A DNA stretch of 64,000 bases, from contig JAQTOS010000001.1 of assembly GCA_028713225.1 (NCBI GenBank), positions 124,001-188,000 on the forward strand. Reading direction: 5' to 3'. The stretch is from Candidatus Altimarinota bacterium (lineage in GTDB: Bacteria > Patescibacteriota > Gracilibacteria > BD1-5 > UBA6164). Below the pieces are notes generated by a model that was given only the letters and a program-made list of their open reading frames with translations, did no database searches and was not told the DNA's origin. Of the stretch, positions 1 to 8,765 are shown one piece after another (the stretch's first letter is position 1; each line of letters starts with the position of its first letter). The position numbers and the translations under genes were made by a program.

Positions 1-33
1 AAAAAATTATTTACTCTTATTTTATTAAAAATT

Positions 34-59
34 TTGAAATTATCAAAAATAATTATAAT
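34..59 (+). promoter_or_regulatory. Possible promoter of the first glycosyltransferase gene
   Basis: TATAAT lies at 54-59 with TTGAAA at 34-39. The 14-base spacer is shorter than the 16-17 seen at other promoters in this window, so the -35 assignment is weak. The start codon follows 28 bases later without a Shine-Dalgarno sequence. Confidence 0.35.
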
Positions 60-87
60 AATAGAAAATATTTACTAATAGAAAAAT

Positions 88-1185
88 ATGAAAGTAGCAA
101 TTTTGCACGAAATGCTGATAAAAAAATGATGAGCTGAAAAGGTTGTTGAGAAGATGATGAGAATGTTTCCTGATGCTCCAATTTATACTCTTATCTATGA
201 TGAAAAAAAGATTTGAGATATATTTCCAAAAGAAAAAGTAAGAGTAGCTTCACTTACTCAAAAAATATATAATTTGAGAAAAAATCAAAGATATTGTTTG
301 CCTTTTATGGCAATGTGAGTTGAAAGCTTAGATTTCTCTGAATATGATGTTGTGCTTTGTAGTTCAAGTGGATTTGCTCATTGAGCGATTACAAAACCTG
401 AAACAAAATTTATAGTTTATTACCATTCTCCAGCAAGATACCTTTGGGATTGGACAAATGAATATAAAAAAGATATAGGTTTCGATAAATGAATAAAATG
501 ATATATTTTGAACAAATTATTTTTGAAATTGAGACAATGGGATTTTATTGCTAGTAAAAGAGTAGATATAAGCTTAGCTAATTCTACAAATGTACAAAAC
601 AGAATTAGAAAATATTATAAAAAAGATTCGTCACTTGTTTATCCTCCAGTTGAAACAACTAGATTTATGCCAGGCGAAAAATGAGATTACTATATAATTA
701 TCTCAGCATTAACAGAATTCAAAAAAATAGAAGTTGCAATAAAAGCTTTTAATGAAATGAGTGATAAAAAACTAAAAATAGTTTGAGGCTGAAACTACTC
801 TGAAACTTTGAAATCTATGGCAACAAGCGCAAATATAGAGTTCTTATGAGCAAAATATGGACAAGAATTAGTAAATTTACTACAAAATTCTAAATGACTT
901 ATTTTCCCAGGAGAAGAAGATTTCTGAATAGTTCCAATTGAAGCACAAGCTTCTGGAAAGTGAGTTTTTGCTTACAGATGAGGTTGATTACTTGAAACTG
1001 TAATAGAATGAGTAACTTGAGAATTCTTTGATGATAAAAACTGATCTGATTTTGTTCCAAAATTTGAACAATTTGATTTCAATATAGACAATGATGTCTA
1101 CAATGAAGAAGAAGTTAGAAATAATGCTCTTAGATTCTCAGAAGAAGAATTTGAAAAGAAAATAATGGAAGCTGTATATAACTAA
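88..1185 (+). CDS. GT4-family glycosyltransferase
   Basis: This 365-aa protein looks like a cytoplasmic or membrane-associated retaining glycosyltransferase of family GT4 that adds a sugar to a surface glycan. The C-terminal half carries the family signature EDFGIVPIEAQASGKGVFAY at about residues 290-310, with the conserved Glu residues that contact the nucleotide sugar. A putative hinge region VYPPVETTRF lies near residue 190. The N-terminus is MKVAILHEML, a typical start for the acceptor domain. Many glycines, including the one in EDFG, are UGA codons. The gene ends in TAA at a bidirectional hairpin and converges on the O-antigen ligase gene, which supports a role in polysaccharide or lipoglycan assembly. 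Donor and acceptor cannot be told. Confidence 0.85.
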
Positions 1186-1212
1186 AAAATCCCGCAAATG
1201 CGGGATTTTTTT
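1185..1212. terminator. Bidirectional terminator
   Basis: A 12-bp stem, AAAAAATCCCGC pairing with GCGGGATTTTTT around an AAAT loop, lies between two convergent genes. It has A/T tracts on both sides and can terminate both transcripts. Confidence 0.9.
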
Positions 1213-1223
1213 AAGTTTAATAT

Positions 1224-2480
1224 TTATACTTTTTCATGTGCTTCTTCCTTTTTAGAATAAAGAATTCAAATTAATATGAAAAATAGTGCTGAAACATAAG
1301 TTGCTTCAAATGTATGCAAGAAAAGATTCATCATCATTACAGCAAAGAACATAACTGCAAGTACTGCGTCTATCTTAAGTAAAAAGAAAAATAATATTGC
1401 CATTATAGACACAAATAATATAAATCCTATAAATCCTCATTCAACAAGTTGTTGTATAAACCAAGATTCAGGAATATAAAAATCTTCTTGTTTCTTTCAT
1501 TCTATAGAATATACATATCTAGAAGCTGGCCCACTTGATGCTAATCATTCTCCAAAAGGATGAGATAAGAATCTATTTACTCAAATTATCATTCTTTCAG
1601 CATGTCCAGTAGTAGAAGATTTTCTCACAACAATATCTGAAATTTTATCTTTTATAAGAAATCAAAATCAAGAGATGAAAACAAGAGCTATTATAAGAAA
1701 TTTCACAGTTTGTTTTTTATGATGTTTTATCAAAGTAGACATATTTATCAAAAATACAAAAACAGCTCAAAGGATTACTCACAAAAGTGCAGATCTAGAG
1801 AATGTATAGATAAATAAAGGAAAAAGGAAAACAGATAAAAATCCAAGTAGAAAATAATAATCTTTTTGTCATTTAAAATAATAAAACAAAAACCCGATAT
1901 AAGTCAGTAAGAAAAAAGCTGCCTGATTTGGTCAATCAAAAATTCATTGAAATCTATAAATTCAAGTTCCTTCAACTCATTGATAAATCGGAATTGTTCC
2001 ACCAGCTTGCCAATTATTTACATTTTCACCAAATCATAAAAAAGTCAAAATTCCTTCTCAAACAAATTTTGATAAAAATCCAATAGTCAAAGCGAAAGCC
2101 CCAGAAACAAGAAATAATCAAGCATAATATTTCAAATCTTTCTTAAGTAAAAAAGCCGAATGCTTAAACATAAGAAAAATAAGCAAAAATTCAAAATCAT
2201 ATCTAGAACCATAAAACAAAGATGCCAAAACTTTTGGAGCAAATAATGTAACAAAACTTAAATATACAAAATAAGCAATAACTAAATAATCTAGTAAATC
2301 TAATTTCGGAAATTTCTTTTGTTTAAAAAATTCATAAATCATAGAAATAAGCAGCACTATTACGAAAAGCTCCTTCAGCATAGATAAATAGGGAATTCCT
2401 AGTTTAAATTCGAAAAAAACCTTGAATAAAACGTAAAATGGAAGGAAAACTATAAAAATTCTTGTAAGTTTATCAAACAT
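1224..2480 (-). CDS. O-antigen ligase / polymerase-like membrane protein
   Basis: A 418-aa polytopic protein of the O-antigen ligase (Wzy_C/WaaL) type, which joins or polymerises lipid-linked oligosaccharides on the outer face of the membrane. The sequence is a series of about ten hydrophobic helices. Between them lies the family's typical segment FSRSALLGVILG (about residues 230-242), preceded by a loop with GIFDGPNQAA. A later loop holds SHPFGEGLASSG followed by ESWFIQQLVEWG, which matches the periplasmic region of this family. Reading through several UGA codons as Gly is required. It follows the NAGPA-type gene by 31 bases on the same strand and is probably cotranscribed with it. The substrate is unknown. 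Confidence 0.85.
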
Positions 2481-2511
2481 ATATTTATTAAATTATGTAT
2501 TAAAATTATTA

Positions 2512-3489
2512 TTATCTAAATGCTAGATTTTCTCATATTTCTTTCATTAAGTTATTTTTGACTAAAATTAAGAGTGTTTTTTTAACTCAATTAGTCTTAT
2601 CTGAAAGCAAATCTATTTTATCTACTAGTTTTTGTATGATATTTTGTCTTTGGGCTTTATCTTGAGTTAAAGCATTTATTTTGTTCATAAGTTCTAGTTT
2701 AGATTTTCGAGCCATATCAACTATTTTTTTATTTTTTTCGTCATTTGCTTTATCTGTAATTATTAGCGCGTCCATTATTTCTCTTCATGGTCAGACATAA
2801 TATTCTCAATTATTATAAAGCGCTGTACTTCTTCAAGCATCCAAATTCAAAGCATTATAACATCAAATATCTGATAAAATTGTAGGTAGGTCATCCATTC
2901 TTGCCGAGTAAACTATTCCCATATATACTTTTTTTGTATCTTTTACTGTACAAATAAAAGTTTTAGCTCAAGTACTTGGCATTTTTTTATCTATCAAACC
3001 AACATCATAATAATGTTCAAGCTTATTTTGTCATTCAAGTAATATAAGTGGATGATTTCATATTCACATATAAATATCATTTCTCATATCAACATTGTAA
3101 TTACTTGTATTAAAGAAAAATGACATATAATCTTTATCTATAGCAAAAACATATCTTTCTCAAGTATCTGTCCATCTAGAAAAATCTTCTCAATATGAGA
3201 TTCTATCAGCATTTGAAAAATTTTTTCCTTTGCATTCAGGATAATATTCTGGACAAAAATAAGTTCAATTAAGCCCAGCTTTTCCATTATATCTCTTTAC
3301 CAAAGATTCTAAGCTTTCTCATTTATCAGAAACTCAAACCACAAGTCTATCATCTCCCGCCAAATCCAGTTTAAAAAGCCTTATTTGATAATCTCAAAGA
3401 CTTGTTGTATAAGTTTTTCTAGAGTATTCATAAGCTGAAACTTGATTAATTATCAAAAAAAGAATAATTCAAAATAAAATTTTTCTCAT
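2512..3489 (-). CDS. Exported phosphodiester glycosidase (NAGPA/DUF2233 family)
   Basis: A 325-aa protein with a cleavable-looking signal peptide (MRKILFGIILFLIINQVSAY). The body matches the NAGPA domain (phosphodiester glycosidase): a GLNGTYFCPEYYPE segment near residue 75 and the hallmark NLDAGRSTALYNNG near residue 220. The last 85 residues are lysine-rich and helical and look like an added coiled coil (KIVDMARKSKLELMNKI). Family members hydrolyse sugar-phosphodiester bonds or process exopolysaccharide. The protein is probably secreted and acts on envelope glycan. It is the first gene of a two-gene unit with the ligase downstream. UGA encodes Gly in several places, including near the C-terminus. 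Confidence 0.8.
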
Positions 3490-3573
3490 ATTTATTATAA
3501 ATCTTAAAAATATTTTACACATATTATTAAAATTCCAGAAAAAGCAAATATACTAATTATTTTTGCAATTTAC

Positions 3574-3601
3574 TTTACTTTATAAATAAAATGCTTATAA
3601 A
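3574..3601 (+). promoter_or_regulatory. Promoter of the small two-gene unit
   Basis: TTTACT (3574-3579), 16 bases, then TATAAA (3596-3601), 35 bases before the ATG at 3637. The spacing agrees with the other promoters in this window. Confidence 0.5.
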
Positions 3602-3636
3602 CTATATTGTTTATTTAATAATCCGATGAAATTTAT

Positions 3637-3882
3637 ATGACTGTTTGCTGATATTCTGTAAGATTAGAAAAAGATGATATGGGTTCTAAATGAACTATTA
3701 AATGAATGGAAACTGATAAATGAGTAGAAACTAAAGAAGTAGTTTGAGAAGATTTTACTCATGTTATAAGCCAAATCAAAAACATTTTATGATGTGGTAA
3801 TAATTTTCAATGTAAGTGTAATGATTGTTCAATAGTGAGAGTTTATGAGGATTGAAGAAAAACAATTTTAGCATTAATTTAA
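3637..3882 (+). CDS. Small cysteine-containing protein of unknown function
   Basis: An 81-aa basic protein, visible only when UGA is read as Gly. The C-terminal half contains CGNNFQCKCNDCSIVRVYEDG, with four cysteines that could bind a metal. The fold order (a charged strand, a helix ending ILGCG, then IVRVYEDGRKTIL) is loosely like SUI1/eIF1-type translation factors, which carry a helix ending in LG-x-GG before the last strands. The similarity is too weak to name the protein. The ATG at 3637 is preferred because the other nearby ATG (3626) runs into TAA after eleven codons. The stop is five bases before the next start. Confidence 0.6.
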
Positions 3883-3887
3883 AAAAC

Positions 3888-4280
3888 ATGAAAAAAATAG
3901 CCTTTTTAATAATATTATCATTCTTATCAATTAATCTAGCAAAAGCAGATTATGAAAGTCTAGATAAATTTACTTTTTCAGAAGCTGAATATACTAAAAT
4001 ACTTAAAGAGAAAATTTTAACTAATTCAAAGTTAGAAAGAACTTTTCCTCAATATAAATGAGTATGAAAGAAAATAGATCAACTTGTTTATAATAAATTA
4101 GGAGTTTTATGAATGCAAGCCAGAAGAGATTATTTGAAAAAATCTTACAGTGATTTTTATATCAAATATCAAGCTATAGATTCTATGACAAGCTATTCTG
4201 CTAGAAAAAAAAGTTTAGCTAAATTAGTTTTGAAATATGTTTTACTAGAAAATTATACTATGTATTATCGGAATAAATAA
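3888..4280 (+). CDS. Small exported protein, unknown
   Basis: A 130-aa protein with a clear signal peptide: MKKIAFLIILSFLSINL followed by AKAD, an Ala-x-Ala cleavage site. The mature part is about 110 residues, rich in Lys, Tyr and Leu, predicted helical, with no cysteine and no motif I recognise. The ATG at 3888 is chosen over a TTG at 3852 because it places the signal peptide right at the N-terminus and does not overlap the preceding gene. It forms a two-gene unit with the 81-aa protein upstream and ends at a strong hairpin. It is likely periplasmic or secreted; the function is unknown. Confidence 0.7.
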
Positions 4281-4283
4281 TAA

Positions 4284-4317
4284 ACGAAAAGCCCTCCTAA
4301 CGGGGGCTTTTTTTGAT
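4284..4317. terminator. Bidirectional terminator between convergent genes
   Basis: AAAGCCC pairs with GGGCTTT around a loop that includes TCCTAACGG, with an A-run before and a T-run after. It sits between the stop at 4280 and the stop of the minus-strand gene at 4318. Confidence 0.8.
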
Positions 4318-4752
4318 TTACTCAAGATTTACCTCTTGAGATTTTTTGTATGCAAAGAATTCTTCAGGTGAAGATTCCTGACATTTTACATCATCTATCT
4401 TAACTGAATTATCAGCAATAAACAATGACGGATTTGAAGAAACCAATTTCCCCAAACTTTTAGCTGTAGCATTCATATTAAGCAAAAATTCACCAATGTC
4501 TGTTGACATAATGTATTTGCTATTTTTTCCTGCAACATTGACCATAAAATCCACCGTTTCATCCCCAGAGATAGCTGCACACCAAAATGTTTTTTCAACA
4601 TCAGGTTCTGCGCCCATGTCTCGGGAATTTTCTACTTCTTCAATAGAAGGGAAGTTTTTAGCAGTTTTGGATTTATTCATATCGTTTTCAGGAATAACTC
4701 CAAATACTGCAAGCAAGCTTGTTACGATTAGTATGAAAATCAAATTTTTCAT
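4318..4752 (-). CDS. UGA-free exported protein, probably acquired
   Basis: A 144-aa protein with a hydrophobic N-terminus (MKNLIFILIVTSLLAVFGV) that could be a signal peptide or anchor, then an acidic soluble domain with two cysteines (FWCAAISG and DVKCQES) that may form a disulfide. I do not recognise the family. The gene differs from its neighbours: all of its glycines are GGN, including GGG and GGC, with none as UGA. Its base composition is visibly richer in G and C. It has a GGGAG Shine-Dalgarno about ten bases before ATG, which neighbours lack, and a consensus TTGACA promoter. These traits suggest recent transfer from a standard-code organism (inference). Confidence 0.75.
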   Translation of the reverse strand: MKNLIFILIVTSLLAVFGVIPENDMNKSKTAKNFPSIEEVENSRDMGAEPDVEKTFWCAAISGDETVDFMVNVAGKNSKYIMSTDIGEFLLNMNATAKSLGKLVSSNPSLFIADNSVKIDDVKCQESSPEEFFAYKKSQEVNLE

Positions 4753-4788
4753 CTTTATACTCCCAATTGTGATTTTTAGGTATTTTTA

Positions 4789-4816
4789 CTTATACAAAAA
4801 ATAAATATTTTGTCAA
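4789..4816 (-). promoter_or_regulatory. Strong sigma70-type promoter of the UGA-free gene
   Basis: On the minus strand TTGACA (4811-4816), a 16-base spacer and TATAAG (4789-4794). This is the only perfect TTGACA box I noted here. A GGGAG ribosome binding site follows just before the ATG at 4752. Confidence 0.65.
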
Positions 4817-4817
4817 A

Positions 4818-5528
4818 TTATTTTATTCAAAGTTTAGTAAAAAGTGCATCTTTTTCTCTTTTTGAAAGTTCTTGATAGTCTCCTGGTTCCAAATCTCATA
4901 ATTGAATATTTTCTATTCTAATTCTTTTTAATTTCTTTACAGTTCCTCAAACATGCTCAACCATTCTTCTTATTTGTCTATTTTTTCACTCGCTTATTGT
5001 AATAGAGAATTTACCTGAAGATAATCTTTCTACCTTTGCTTCTTTTGTATAAGAACCAAGTATAAAAATACCATCTCTCATAATTTGTATATTTTTATCT
5101 TCAATAGGACCAAAAGTTTCTACAATATATTCTTTTTCATGATTATATCTAGGATGCATAAGATAATTTGCCAATCTACCATCATTTGTAAGAATAATTA
5201 AACCAGTAGTTTCCTTATCAAGTCTCCCAATAGGAAAAACTCTAGTTGGAATGTCAACAATATCCATTATACCAGTTTCGCCTTTAGAAACACAAGTTGT
5301 AACTATTCCTCTTGGTTTATTTAGCTTATAATAGACAAGTTTTTTTGCGTCTTCGACAACATCGTCTAACAATTCTACTTTATCTTTATCTGGATCTACA
5401 CTTTGACCAATAGTAGCTGTTTCTCAGTTTATCTTGATAAAACCTTTTTCTATATATTCTTCTGCTTTTCTTCTCGAACAAATTCCAGCTCGTGATAAAT
5501 ATTTCTGTAATCTCATTAATTCTGCCAT
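4818..5528 (-). CDS. 16S/23S rRNA pseudouridine synthase, RsuA/RluB family
   Basis: A 236-aa enzyme that converts a specific uridine of ribosomal RNA to pseudouridine. The first ~50 residues form an S4 RNA-binding domain (MRLQKYLSRAGICSRRKAEE, then GFIKING). The catalytic domain follows with KLNKPRGIVTT, the motif GRLDKETTGLIILTNDG with the catalytic Asp at about residue 108, and KNRQIRRMVEHVG. The length is normal for RsuA/RluB/RluE/RluF. Which rRNA position it modifies cannot be decided. It is a stand-alone minus-strand gene with 129 bases on its 5' side. Confidence 0.9.
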
Positions 5529-5657
5529 AAGTTGTTTTTATTATTAATCACTTTTACTAATTTTTTCAGCAAATTCAAAAACTAAACCAATCAAAGATTG
5601 GGATTTCAAACAGTTTTCATTTGCTTACAAAAATTGTAAAAGTTAAAGTGTTTTTTC

Positions 5658-6623
5658 CTAAAAATTCAAAGATTTAAATTCTTCTATATTTCCTCGCACA
5701 GTAAAACCTGATGCTTTTTTATGACCTCATCAACCGTGTTTTTTGGCCAAATCAGTCAAATCAATATCATCTCTAAGAGTTCTAAGAGATCATTTAACAT
5801 ATTCTCATTTTTGAGTAAGGATTACTGAGTATTTTATTCAATCTGCTGAATTTAGCAAGTCAGTAATTCCAGAAGCATCTGTAAAATCACAATTAAATGA
5901 ATCCACGTCATTTTTATTTATATAAGTATAAAGTATATTTTCTTTATCTATAAAGGATTTATCTATTATTTTTCACCAAAGTTTCAATTTATCAAATGAA
6001 TTATTTTTGAAAAAATTATCTACAATATAAGATAAATCAGCTCAAAGATTTATAAGTTCCGCTGTGTATTTATAAGCAAGTGCGTCTGTATTACTATGTT
6101 TTAATCAACCAGTATCAGTATAAATCCCAGTTAAAATATTTGTTGAGGCAATAGAATCTATATAATATCAAGTAAATGAAAAAATCTCATAAACAATCAT
6201 GGCCGTAGCAGCATATCATGTCAAAATCAGATTTTGTTTAGCATAAATCTCGTTTGTAATATGATGATCTATTCAAATCGTATTATATGTTTTTCCATCA
6301 AAAAGTTCTGGAAATTCTAAATCTAATAAAGTTTGGCTTTTGCTTCCAGAATCAAAAAATATTATCAAGTCATAATTATTTGGATTAAAATCTTGTTTAT
6401 AAAGTTCGCTATTATGAATAAATGAAAGATTTTTAGGAATAAGGTCTTTGCAAATTAAATCAATATTTTTTGAAACAAAATTTGAATTTATAATTTGATA
6501 AAATGCTGTCGCGGAACCCAAAGTATCACCATCAGGATTTCTATGGCTTATAAGAGCTATATTTGAAGCTCCTTTTATTTTATCAATGATTTTATTATAG
6601 ACTCTTAATTTTTTGTCTAGCAT
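5658..6623 (-). CDS. DHH-family phosphoesterase (NrnA-type nanoRNase / pAp phosphatase)
   Basis: A 321-aa cytoplasmic enzyme of the DHH/DHHA1 family, likely removing nucleotides from very short RNAs and/or dephosphorylating pAp. The DHH domain shows HRNPDGDTLGSA near residue 27, FFDSGSKSQ near 88 and IDHHITNE near 118. The DHHA1 domain ends with KKHGGGHKKASGFTVRG. These are the metal- and substrate-binding elements of NrnA-like proteins. The UGA just before IDHH encodes Gly. The gene is alone on the minus strand; 5' of it is an A/T-rich spacer and the terminator of the next operon. Confidence 0.88.
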
Positions 6624-6764
6624 TTCTCATTTTTAAATATAAATTTAAGGGAAAATCATACTCAAGAAAAGCTATCTTTCAAATACTTAGCTCTTGAAAA
6701 AGCCTAATTTTAAGCTAAAAATATAAATTTAAGATTAATTTAAGTTTTTAAACAAGAAAAAAGC

Positions 6765-6796
6765 CATAAATCAAGATTTGATTTATGGCTTTTTTA
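6765..6796. terminator. Terminator of the uvrA-murB operon
   Basis: AAAAAAGCCATAAATC pairs with GATTTATGGCTTTTTT around a short loop, forming a long stem with A/T tracts on both sides. It lies 3' of the minus-strand gene ending at 6839. The adjoining 6624-6838 spacer shows nothing else. Confidence 0.9.
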
Positions 6797-6838
6797 AAAG
6801 GAAAAATATGTTTTTTAAAATAATTTGACTTTTAATCA

Positions 6839-7396
6839 TTAGGCTAATCTTTTTTTTAGACGAACTGAACGACCTGTAGTTAGTTTTGTAATATCACCAT
6901 TGGCTTTAATAATCTTTATAAAATTATCAGTGAAAGATATAGCATAAGTGATATTTTCTGAACTTGTATTACTCCAATAAGTTCAAGTTCTTAATTTATC
7001 GTGTCATCTATATAATCACAAATCTTCTGCCATTTTTTTTCAGTTATTCTTGTAATATCTTGCAATTTCAGTCATTTCAGCTATTTCTTGACCTAAATGA
7101 TCGGCTTCTAGTATTGCTCAAAAAATATTATATAACCACTTACCGTCTTCCTCCCATGCATAATTGTCATCAATAATAATTTGGCGAGTAGGTTTTCATA
7201 AATCAAATTCTTCTAATCAGAATTTTTCTAGCATTTCTCTATCATCAGTAAATTCTCTACTTTCATTAACTTCTTTATTATACAAAATTTCTTCAGCTTT
7301 ATCCTTATAAACTGTGATACCTCCCTCTATTCATTGTTTATCTAAAACTTCTTCTAAAGATAATTCTTCAGAGCATTCTCTTTGCTTGTTTGACAT
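6839..7396 (-). CDS. Hypothetical cytosolic protein
   Basis: A 185-aa acidic protein rich in Glu and Lys without signal peptide or membrane segment. The middle reads IIIDDNYAWEEDGKWLYNIFG; the end is basic (GRSVRLKKRLA). I recognise no family. It is the last gene of the uvrA operon, 45 bases after murB, and is followed by a strong terminator. Several glycines are UGA. There is no clue to its role beyond position. Confidence 0.65.
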
Positions 7397-7441
7397 GCTG
7401 ATTTATATAAAAAATAAGAACTATTTATAATTAATTATTAT

Positions 7442-8314
7442 TTATTGTCAAATTATTTTTACCTCCTCTTCTAATTCTATTCAAAATTCTGCTTTTACTT
7501 TCTCTTTAGCTAGATCACGCAGATTTAGAATATCCATGTAATTTGCATTATCAAAATTTATGAAGAAATTTGCATGTTTTTCTGAAATTTTTGCTCAATT
7601 AAGAATTTTTCATTTTAATCAAACTGCTTCTATAAGTCTTCCAGCACTATCTCAAACAGGATTTTTGAAAAAACTTCAGCAAGTTGCAACTCACCGTGGT
7701 TGAGTTTCTTTTCTTTTTTTAATAGATTCTTCTATATCTGATAAATTATTTTGTCCACTTATGTCTAGTTTCATAGAAATTACAAAATACTTAGGATTAT
7801 TTTTTAGTCTAGAATTTCTATACTCAAAATTCATAAAATCCTTGTTTATTTCTATTATTTCTAAAGTATCTAAATCAAGTACAGAAGCCGAAATAAATAT
7901 ATCTTTGATTTCCAAACCAAAACATCAAGCATTTCCAACTAAGGCTCATCAAAAAGTTCCAGGAAGACCTAAAAATGGTGCAAATCTAGTAATTTCTTTG
8001 TCTAGTAATTGTCTAGTTTTAAGTATAACTATATCTCAAGAAAATACTTCTAAAATATTTCATTTCAGAATCAAATCTTGGCTTTTTAGAGAATTTTTTA
8101 TCATAATCCCATCAAATTCTTCAAAAGCAAAAAGTATATTTGTTCCTGCTCCAATAAATTCATATCTCAGATTATTTCATCTAGCAAAACTAATAATTTC
8201 TTTTAATTTGTCTATATCTTCCAAATTTTTGATTTCAAAAAAATACTTAGAAAAGCTTCTGGTTCTAAATGATGAGAAATTAGTCAAATCTTTATTTGTT
8301 TCTAAATATTGCAT
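7442..8314 (-). CDS. murB: UDP-N-acetylenolpyruvoylglucosamine reductase
   Basis: A 290-aa FAD enzyme that reduces UDP-GlcNAc-enolpyruvate to UDP-MurNAc in the second step of peptidoglycan precursor synthesis. Near residue 55 the FAD-binding segment FIGAGTNILFA is seen. Near 115 lies LGLPGTFGGALVGNAGCFG, then FEYRNSRLK with the conserved Tyr-Arg. Near residue 220 is LAGSFFKNP with the catalytic Ser, and a terminal Glu lies in KAEFGIELEEEV. The short form without the extra Y-loop domain fits type II MurB. It starts one base after the stop of the UDG-like gene, so the two are cotranscribed and probably coupled. Confidence 0.93.
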
Positions 8315-8315
8315 A

Positions 8316-8759
8316 TTAATTAAGTTTAAATTTTATTTTATCTACTAAATTAGATATATAATACTCTTGCGTATTTCTTTTATAAACTCGTATATATGAA
8401 GGATGATAAGCAAATATAAGTTTTTCCTTGTTTATTAAAGAATATTTACTTACAAAATCATAAACCTGTTTTCAGAATAAAACAATTAAATCAGGAGATA
8501 ATTTTAATATTTCTTTCTCTAAAATTTTTAATCAATTTTCTTTTTCATTATGATTTGGATATCTAATTTTATTATTTTCATCAAGTGGAACTATAGAAAC
8601 TAAATTTGTTTTATATGTATCATATCAGTCTAAATTAGATATTAATTTATCTACTATTTTTCAAGAGTTTGTTTCTAAGGAAAAGGCTTCTAAAAGTTCT
8701 CAAGTTCTTCAATATTTATTTGAAATTCAAACAAAAAAAATCAATTTTTCTTTTTTCAT
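8316..8759 (-). CDS. Uracil-DNA glycosylase superfamily protein
   Basis: A 147-aa protein, shorter than usual family 4/5 uracil-DNA glycosylases (about 190-220 aa). The C-terminal FAYHPSYIRVYKRN matches the conserved HPS motif that contacts DNA, and DLIVLFGKQVYDF matches the strand before it. The N-terminal motif normally GEAPG-x-x-E reads VGISNKYGRTGELLEAF, so the catalytic and Fe-S ligand residues of family 4 are not evident. It might be a diverged repair enzyme or an inactive relative. It lies between uvrA (6-base gap) and murB (1-base gap), so a DNA-repair link is plausible. Confidence 0.65.
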
Positions 8760-8765
8760 TATTTA

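Noticed and set aside
3852-3887. TTG start for the small exported protein
   Set aside because: The ATG at 3888 places the signal peptide at the N-terminus and avoids overlap with the previous gene.
4496-4804. Plus-strand reading frame of 102 codons
   Set aside because: It is antisense to the UGA-free gene, which has a signal peptide, ribosome site and promoter. The plus-strand product has no such support.
7761-8348. Plus-strand reading frame of 195 codons
   Set aside because: It lies antisense to murB, whose motifs are clear, and to the end of the UDG-like gene.
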